64,000 nt of DNA from Eriocheir sinensis (Eukaryota; Arthropoda; Malacostraca; Decapoda; Varunidae). Below the pieces are notes generated by a model. The model worked only from the letters and a program-made list of their open reading frames with translations. It had not been told where the DNA came from and searched no databases. The DNA is taken from positions 338,501 through 402,500 of the forward strand of contig NW_026110806.1 of NCBI RefSeq assembly GCF_024679095.1, read 5' to 3'. The translations under genes and the position numbers were made by a program. This document shows, one piece after another, positions 57,272 to 64,000 of this stretch (position 1 is its first letter; every line of letters begins with the position of its first letter).

Positions 57272-57955
57272 CTCGAAAGTATATGCTAAGTATGGTATGG
57301 TGTTTTATGCACACGACCCTGATTCCTGCTCCAGCGTAACTGGATGTTTCTTAAGTGCTGTATGAGGTTTGTTTGGCAATTATACAACCATTGAAAGTTA
57401 TATGAGTACATGACCCTCCCTCCCACAGGTTACGTTGAGCGTATGATGGGATGAAGCACGTAGCTGACGCTTGACTATTTATAGGAAATCGTGTACGAGA
57501 CGGAAAGGAATACGGTGTAATTGAAGCGGGAATTCATTGCAGAGTAAAAGCGTGAAACTAAGTTGGAGAAATATGTGAATAATTTATTCTGATTTTTTTT
57601 TTTCTACGTCTTGGCCTATTTTGCGCCGGTAGGCTTCTTCCCGGTGAATCCTGATGGTCGGTCCAAGGCTTCTTCCCGGTGGGTCCTGATGGTCGGCCTA
57701 GCCCGTTCTGGCGCAGGCGAGTGTTTATAGTGGCGCCATCTTTCCTGATGTTAGGAAAAGACTGCCATACGATATGTGTTCATGTAGATACGTTAAAAAG
57801 TCATAGCAAACAAAAATAGATAGCGAGTATGTGATGGGTGGATTAATAATGTAAATAACTGACCACATATGTTACTTCAACATTCATCATCATCGAAAAA
57901 CAGGTCATCCTCGTCATCACTGTTGATGCTGGTGCAGACGGGATATAATTTATAT
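57272..57955. other. Loop of the inverted repeat
   Basis: 684 bp unique to the loop except for a SINE fragment at 57604-57754. No gene seen. Confidence 0.75.
57604..57754 (-). mobile_element. 5'-truncated tRNA-derived SINE
   Basis: Matches the 3' portion of the SINE at 61223-61569 (minus strand): two imperfect internal repeats of 'ggtgggtcctgatggtcgg' type, 'cccgttctggcgcaggcgag' and 'tggcgccatctttc'. Homology stops at 57754, so the tRNA-like head is missing. The 3' end on the minus strand runs into an A-rich tail. Confidence 0.85.
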
Positions 57956-58556
<601 letters not shown>

Positions 58557-59101
58557 TGACAGAGTGAATGGAGGAAGGAAGAATGATTACCAAAACTGAG
58601 TAATACATGGTGGGGGGTTGTCAGCCAATGCAGAGAGCACAAAACAACATCAATATGAACATGAGACGTATACAGCGTTATATGTGCAATGGGGGCACAC
58701 CAAAAAATACCCAGACAAGTAAATGCCCTAAATGATAAGGACTGCCATGATTCTCTTTGAACCGATTTATCAAACTCCTATCATGGTGCCCTTAAGCCAG
58801 TGAAGGCGTGGCTGCTCACACTCATTGAATTGCAAATGGTTGAAATCAATTGGTTGCCATCGTTCACGTTACCCGTATGGAGCCCGGCGCCCCTAGCCCT
58901 TTATGGATATACAGCTCGCTCGGCATGAGAGGTACTTGTAACCTAACTGAATGGTATAATCACGAGCATTGAAGTTGAAAGCTTTTGAAACTCGTTCTTA
59001 CAGTTACTTAAGGAACCAAGGACACCACCTCCTGGTATACCTCGCTATTAGTGTTCGTAGTAAAGTGGCAGTCAGGGACGGTAACCCATGTAGATTAAGG
59101 G
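58557..59101. other. Unassigned sequence left of the gypsy element
   Basis: No reverse transcriptase, RNase H or integrase zinc-finger coding is visible, so the element to the right is truncated here. Confidence 0.6.
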
Positions 59102-60028
59102 GTGTTGCTCTTTTTGCATCCTTGGGAATAGCCAAGATACCCTTGGCAAAGATTGCATTTGGACTTTGCAGGTCCTTTCCTTGGTCATTCATTTCTAATA
59201 ATTGTAGATGCCTACAGTAAATGGTCAGAGGTAATACCCAAGAGTTCAACCACAGCACAAGCTACTATAAAAGCCTTAATGTCAGTCTTTGCCACCCACG
59301 GACTTCCAGTTCGCATTGTGACGGACAATGGTCCACAATTTTGTTCCAGTGAATTTTCAGAATTTCTAAAGGTCAATGGAATAGAACATACTAAGGCAGC
59401 ACCTTACCATCCCGCCACCAATGGTGAAGCGGAACGCTTTGTGCAGAACTTCAAGCATAACATGAAATGTAGGAGTGCAACGTCTGCAGACGTTATTGCT
59501 CACGTTAGCAAGTTCCTATTGCCCTATAGAACTTCTGAACATTCTGTTACCGGACAAACTCCTTCACAGCTATTGATGGGTAGAAGAGTCTGGAATAAAT
59601 TGGACTTACTAAAACCAGACTTCTACATACAACAAAATAATCGCGAATGGCAACAAGTAGCCAAACATCAAACTGTGAATGAGTTCAAACCTTCTTCACC
59701 GGTAATGGTTCGTTCTTACAACACAGATGTGAAATGGGTCCCAGGCCAAGTTACTAAAGACCTAGGACAAATGCACTATGATGTCAACGCTGGTGGACGC
59801 GTATCGAAACGTCATGTCGACCAACTTAGACCTTACACGGCTCCAGCTCAAGAAATAGAAGGAGACCAAAGCGATGAAGAGCCTATGCCATTGGAGAGTA
59901 AAGAGATAGATGTACCCGACCAGTCTAGTGACTCTAGTGATACTTCTACTCCTCCAGAAAATGTAAATAGGAGAGTTCTTCCAGCTCGGAGCACGAGAGG
60001 AGTTCCTCCAGAACGCTTAAAACTGTAA
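59102..60028 (+). pseudogene. Ty3/gypsy integrase (5'-truncated, one nonsense codon)
   Basis: Integrase joins retrotransposon cDNA to the chromosome. The frame begins 'LHPWE', a TAG stop at 59129-59131 where the family normally has Trp, then 'PRYPWQRLHLDFAGPF'. From there it is open to the TAA at 60026-60028. The DD35E catalytic triad is intact: Asp in 'HLDFAG', Asp in 'VTDNGPQF' and Glu in 'NGEAERF', with 35 residues between the last two. 'YHPATNG' and the C-terminal fold ('VMVRSYNTDVKWVPGQV', 'HVDQLRPY') follow, then an acidic Ser-rich tail ending 'PPERLKL'. The N-terminal HHCC finger, RNase H and RT are absent. It may use the TTG at 59153 only formally; I treat it as a remnant. Confidence 0.92.
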
Positions 60029-60044
60029 GGTTTCCTTTCTTTCT

Positions 60045-60060
60045 GACAGGGGGAAGGAAA
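60045..60060 (+). other. Polypurine tract
   Basis: 'gacagggggaaggaaa', purine-rich except one C, ends exactly where the LTR begins with TG. It would prime plus-strand DNA synthesis. Confidence 0.8.
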
Positions 60061-60292
60061 TGATATGTACGTAGATTAAGTATAGTATTAAGTGTTTATA
60101 AGTTATGCATTAATGTTAAGTTTTCTTTGTAAGCGCCCAGACAAAACTATGTAGTAACAAGGAATCCAAATCCCTTTATAGAAGTTTTGATACCTTTATA
60201 CTTTTGTATGTTTATGTACTAGAATTGTATACCATATGTAAGTTTCAGCTACGTATAGCTCCTAGAGGATTCTACACACACACACACACACA

Positions 60293-60367
<75 letters not shown>

Positions 60368-60465
60368 ACAAGGCGCCGAGATTCAGGGTGTAATGAAGAG
60401 CCTACTCAATAAATACTGTGTGCCTCCACGCCTATCCATCCCCCTCAAGACCGACACCACGGACA
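60061..60465 (+). mobile_element. Gypsy LTR, about 405 bp
   Basis: Starts tgatatgtac directly after the polypurine tract and ends ggaca (CA at 60464-60465) directly before a primer-binding-site-like sequence, giving TG...CA ends. AATAAA lies at 60408-60413. A CA microsatellite (60274-60363) has expanded inside it. No second LTR is in the window to confirm the borders. Confidence 0.7.
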
Positions 60466-60665
60466 CGTCGACGAGGATGGGATATAACCAGTTGCCACAT
60501 ATTACAGGTACGTTATAGTGCTGTCAAGAGTAATGAAGTGCTGGTAGACTACAAACACAACAAAACCTGGCGACGAGGATGGGATATAACCAGTTGCCAC
60601 ATATTACAGGTACGTTGAAGTGCTGTCAAGAGTAATGAAGTGCTGGTAGACTACAAACACAACAA
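60466..60665 (+). repeat. 102-bp tandem duplication carrying two tRNA-Ser primer-binding sites
   Basis: The block 'cgacgaggatgggatataac' to 'gactacaaacacaacaa' occurs at 60469-60570 and again at 60571-60665. TGGCGACGAGGATGGGAT at 60568-60585 is complementary to the 3' 18 nt (with CCA) of metazoan tRNA-Ser(GCT); the copy at 60466-60483 has two mismatches. A PBS normally follows a 5' LTR. Confidence 0.75.
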
Positions 60666-61180
60666 GTTGCTTAATTTGCGTTGATTTGACATTTCACGCT
60701 GTTTGGCTTCCTTAATTATCATGCTTGAGTCTTGGGGTGGCATTTTATTCTGCTTTATTAACTGCAAGTACAAATTTCTGTTCTGATAAGTCGTTGCGTA
60801 CTCAGAGTACAGGTTCCTGGGCCGAACTCTGTGTCGTGTTCACTTTGCTTTTCCTAATCGTCTGCATCGCCTATTGTTGGCTTTTTAATCATTCTGTTTT
60901 TGATTTATGTTTCGACTTAGTATCTTGTGCAAGCTTTCACTGTTTTTCGAGAGCCGTCCCACAGACATTAACTCACAGGCTAACTTTTTTATTTTTTTTG
61001 CCAAATCAGAATCCAAGAAAATTTACGATCCAGTGAAGCGAATCTGAAGTAATCCTTTTTTTTTCTACGGTGATCTTTATTTTTTTCTCTCTCTCTGAGT
61101 TGTGAAGTGCTTGCGGTAGATTTATTTTCATGGATATTACATAGCTGAGAGAAAGGCGGAAAAGTTTTTAAGTGCCTAAG

Positions 61181-61187
<7 letters not shown>
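60666..61187. other. Possible gypsy leader, otherwise unassigned
   Basis: Sequence after the primer-binding sites with no Gag coding that I can recognise. It becomes T-rich near 61050. Confidence 0.45.

Positions 61188-61188
<1 letters not shown>

Positions 61189-61222
<34 letters not shown>
61189..61222. repeat. (TG)n microsatellite at SINE 3' end
   Basis: 34-bp TG tract preceded by 'gtatata'; the same 'gtatatgtg' start occurs on the other side of the SINE at 61570. Confidence 0.95.
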
Positions 61223-61226
<4 letters not shown>

Positions 61227-61569
61227 ATCGCGGCCTATTGCGCCGGTAGGCTTCTTCCAGGTGGATCCTGATAGTCGGTCCAAGGCTTCTTTCCGGTGGG
61301 TCCTGATGGTCGGCCCAGCCCGTTCTGGCGCAGGCGAGTGTTTATAGTGGCGCCATCTTTCATTGGCTCATGCTGCCCTCCCGGAGCTCATCTTTGATCC
61401 AAGAATCTAGAGTCCGGGTTGATAGGTGGTCTTCTGGACAGCATGTGGGTAGTTTTAAGCCACTCGGCGGCGGCTGAAAAATCCCAGCTTGGTGGCACCG
61501 GTCGGGAATTGAACTCGCGTCCTCCTGAACGCGGGGCCGTCTCGCTATCCGTTCTGCCACCGCCTCCCC
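61223..61569 (-). mobile_element. tRNA-derived SINE, full length
   Basis: On the minus strand the 5' end (61569) has a tRNA-like head with perfect internal RNA polymerase III promoter boxes: A box TGGCAGAACGG (61559-61549) and B box GTTCAATTC (61514-61506). The body contains two imperfect direct repeats near the 3' end and stops at 61223 in TG/CA repeats. A 5'-truncated copy at 57604-57754 shares the body. Flanking 'gtatatgtgtg' on both sides suggests a target-site duplication in a TG tract. It would be mobilised by a LINE reverse transcriptase. Confidence 0.85.

Positions 61570-61573
<4 letters not shown>

Positions 61574-61631
<58 letters not shown>
61574..61631. repeat. (TG)n microsatellite at SINE 5' end
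   Basis: 58-bp TG tract, the other half of the tract probably split by the SINE. Confidence 0.96.
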
Positions 61632-61633
<2 letters not shown>

Positions 61634-61641
61634 TGCAGAGG

Positions 61642-61700
61642 AGGTGCTGGCTGAGTGGTCATTACACGCGGCTGACTTTCACGGCCGTCGAGTGGCCGAA
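61642..61700 (+). mobile_element. Possible second tRNA-like SINE head
   Basis: 'gtgctggctgagtggtcatt' contains a perfect A box TGGCTGAGTGG (61648-61658) in a tRNA-Ser/Leu-like context, followed by an anticodon-arm-like stretch. No B box follows, so it is degenerate or chance. Confidence 0.3.
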
Positions 61701-61972
61701 AATCTTTACCTACCATTCATCAATATTGACCAGGACGGGGAACCTTAGCCACGTCAAACACGTGAAAAACTAAGGTAAGGAAGCCATAAGAAGCACAATA
61801 TAGGAAAAAAATACATCCTCTTTAGTACAGAATGAAGTCAGGCAAAAGAACTACCTAATAAAGTCCACATGGCACAAGTTATGGCTCTTTATGGAAATCT
61901 GCGCCCTACTTCCTGCAACCGTGTAGCCTTACTCTTAACTTGAATGGCTGCCAACCCATGATCATTGCTTTA

Positions 61973-62251
61973 TTAACTCTGTTTCATGTTGGACGCGTGG
62001 TGTAGTTCTTTCAGCTCTGGCATGCAAATGTTCCTTCGGCAGTATACTGGCCGGCTAGGTTTTTGTGTGTTAGTGGCTTGGTTTTCAATAAAGCATCTCA
62101 GACAGACCACGAACATCCATTCAGCGAGTGATCTGCTCGACAGGTTTGCTCTATAAATGATTGCCTGCATATACCTGTTGAGGTGCAGTGTAGTAGCTTG
62201 GCCGTCACAAAGGAACAGCGCAACAAAGGTAATGGCCGGCAACGTGCTCAT
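61973..62251 (-). CDS. Unrecognised 92-residue open frame with signal-peptide-like start
   Basis: Starting at the Met at 62251, the first 19 residues (MSTLPAITFVALFLCDGQA) look like a short signal peptide, followed by about 73 residues with four Cys ('VVCLRC', 'YCRRNIC'). An upstream in-frame Met at 62329 would add 26 residues and hide the signal. No family is recognised and no transcription signal is seen. It may be chance. Confidence 0.2.
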   Translation of the reverse strand: MSTLPAITFVALFLCDGQATTLHLNRYMQAIIYRANLSSRSLAEWMFVVCLRCFIENQATNTQKPSRPVYCRRNICMPELKELHHASNMKQS

Positions 62252-63029
62252 ATTGTCACTGACACGGGAGGATAATTCACGAGCCTCGCGTCTCAAGGTC
62301 GTCGGGTCCTGGGTAGGCGCCTGATGCATCGCCGGGGACTTGTCAGCTTCACTTCTAGCGTAGTTTTAATTTCTTCTATTGTTTGTCTAAGATGAAGAAT
62401 GTCTTATTGTCTGCTTGTCCCGTAAACCACAGCTGGAAGATGAAAATTCATTTAAACATTGCCCGGGTAAGGTGTCGGGCCGTCAGACTGGCAAGGATGT
62501 GCACAGGGAGGGCTGGTCATCGGCTTGTCGGGCAGTACTGCTGACAAACGTTATGAACATGACGGTGAAATCAAAGCTGGCGGCGGCTGCACACAGAAGG
62601 AGGAGGAGGTGGAGGAGGAGGAGGAGGAGGAGGAGGTGGAGGAGGAGGAGGAGAAGGAGGAGGAGAAAACTTGTCGGTGCAAGTAACAATCAACAAATGC
62701 TGATGAGTCTGCCTGCATGTGAGGGGCACTAAGCGTGTGTCGGGGAAGGGGGGGCGGCGTGTCGGAGGGGCGCCTGGGTAGAAAATAGAACACCTTTTAA
62801 TTACCTCAAGTGACTTTTGCCTCACAATTGTTATTTTCGCCACTTTACTCACCAAGCTCATTTCTATGTTTTGCTCCGGTTTCGTCAGACATTGGCACGC
62901 GGTGGCGTTTACACGTGGTGCAGCAGCAAGAAACGCCGCGTTGTACTGACAGACAGACGCTAATAGTCATTAAAATTTGCTTGGCCGCAGCATAAATGAT
63001 TGGAGGGAGTGTGTCGGACTGCAGGGCGA
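62252..63029. other. Unassigned spacer with (GGA)n
   Basis: A GGA/GGT tract lies at 62597-62666, otherwise no gene or repeat recognised. Confidence 0.6.
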
Positions 63030-63260
63030 GGTATCGTGGTTGGTATTATAAGACACCTTCGCTTCTCACATCAACTATTTCTAAAGGCCAAAGAGGGGGG
63101 CACTCGGGTTCTAATGTGTTTTTGGTTCACGGTACAGAAGAAGGGTCAAACTCACACCAGGGTCATAAAACTACTCCTGGAAATGCATACAACTCCTACG
63201 AAAGCCATGTCAAATATGTGTTCTTGGGCGACGGAATGTCTTATGATACAACCCCATGAC
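63030..63260 (+). pseudogene. Coding-like dispersed sequence, copy 3
   Basis: Third member of the family at 53128 and 54176. A single frame runs through upstream and core parts: 'WYYKTPSLLTSTISKGQRG', 'VHGTEEGSNSHQGHKTTPGN', 'SYESHVKYVFLGDGMSYDTT', with a stop at 63257-63259. The acceptor-like AG of copy 1 is replaced by 'tgtttttg', so splicing here would fail. Confidence 0.5.
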
Positions 63261-63815
63261 TTCAGACAGCAGTGTGCTACCCCGATGCTTTGGAGGGAAA
63301 CAAGGACGGGTCTTTCCTATCAAACCGAAAATGTTACTAAGCTGTACAGACATGTTCAGTCAGTCGTAACCACATAAACATCTCACAGTGCTATGATCCT
63401 GAGTGACTTATTAATGCTGAAATAGGGAACAGCGGTTAAGAATTACGGCACAGGTCTACGGTTTAAACGGTTTGAACCCTACTGATGATATAACAGTTAC
63501 GCCACACAAGTGTTCTTCACAAACATGCCCCATATATAAAGCCTAGGCGTGCCTGAGTGTACTATCAAATTTCAATGAATATAAAGGTGATAACGTCGTA
63601 CCAAGAATGCATGCTTGTTACCTTTGACAGATAATCCCTGTCATGCAATAAGAAACGTGGCATTTTGCATTACTATACTATCAGGCTCAGCATAAAAACC
63701 TGCTTGAGGGTCGCCGCCGGCACCCCGTCGCCGCGCGCACCCCACCAGGCGGTGATATGGCCCGAGTTGTTTGATTTTGTTTACCGTCTTGACTTTCGTT
63801 TACTCTCCATTGATT

Positions 63816-63817
<2 letters not shown>
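63261..63817. other. Unassigned unique sequence
   Basis: No gene or repeat recognised. Confidence 0.55.

Positions 63818-63888
<71 letters not shown>
63818..63888. repeat. (GT)n microsatellite
   Basis: 71-bp GT tract. A second GT tract begins at 63976 and runs off the right edge at 64000. Confidence 0.97.
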
Positions 63889-63890
<2 letters not shown>

Positions 63891-64000
63891 GGCGCGATGG
63901 TCCGTGTTTTTGTTTTTGTTTTCTGTGTATATATTTCATGTTTGCGTATACCCATCTTTTTCTTGTGGTGTGGTTGTGTGTGTGTGTGTGTGTGTGTGTG

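Noticed and set aside
61500..61569. tRNA gene on the minus strand
   Set aside because: A and B boxes are perfect, but it continues into a long SINE body and lacks a clean cloverleaf, so it is a SINE head.

Overview
The window looks like a repeat-dominated stretch of an invertebrate nuclear genome. A decapod crustacean is my best guess. That is an inference from the extreme load of very long dinucleotide microsatellites, CR1-type LINEs, a tRNA-derived SINE and a tRNA-Ser-primed Ty3/gypsy element; no diagnostic host gene is visible. I see no complete host protein-coding gene, no rRNA and no functional tRNA gene. Nearly all long open reading frames are by-products of tandem repeats.

Layout. 1-7330: three minisatellite arrays abut one another (30-bp, 24-bp and about 44-bp units). 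7331-12430: low-complexity DNA, dinucleotide arrays, a 40-bp minisatellite, a compound microsatellite and a decayed retrotransposon ORF1 (PHD finger plus CCHC knuckle). 12431-27415: one very large 36-bp minisatellite, open in several frames on both strands and with higher-order structure; it abuts a 31-bp satellite (27416-29970). 29971-32060: T-rich DNA, GCGT-rich minisatellites and a dispersed repeat also present near 7.9 kb. 32079-32206: three NF-Y/CCAAT boxes spaced exactly 42 bp, then a TATA box.

33393-36528 is a nearly complete but inactivated CR1 LINE (endonuclease, reverse transcriptase, 8-bp tail repeats). A second CR1 3' fragment (36880-37691) follows a 290-bp TC microsatellite. A well-formed 58-bp candidate exon lies at 38396-38453. 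39.7-40.25 kb and 49.56-50.08 kb carry two copies of one segment. 42753-44176 holds a second PHD-CCHC ORF1-only element on the minus strand, and 44829-45436 a jockey-like RT fragment beside a 267-bp AT tract. 45.6-46.45 kb is CpG-rich.

From 53 kb on: three copies of a coding-like dispersed sequence, a 1.7-kb inverted repeat (56858-58556) whose loop holds a truncated SINE, a Ty3/gypsy integrase followed by polypurine tract, LTR and, unexpectedly, a tRNA-Ser primer-binding site, and a full-length SINE on the minus strand.

The genes do not work together as a pathway. What the window records is tandem-array growth, retrotransposition and segmental duplication. The most interesting signals are the two ORF1-only retroelements, the LTR-PBS junction, the inverted repeat, the phased CCAAT boxes and the higher-order organisation of the 36-bp array.
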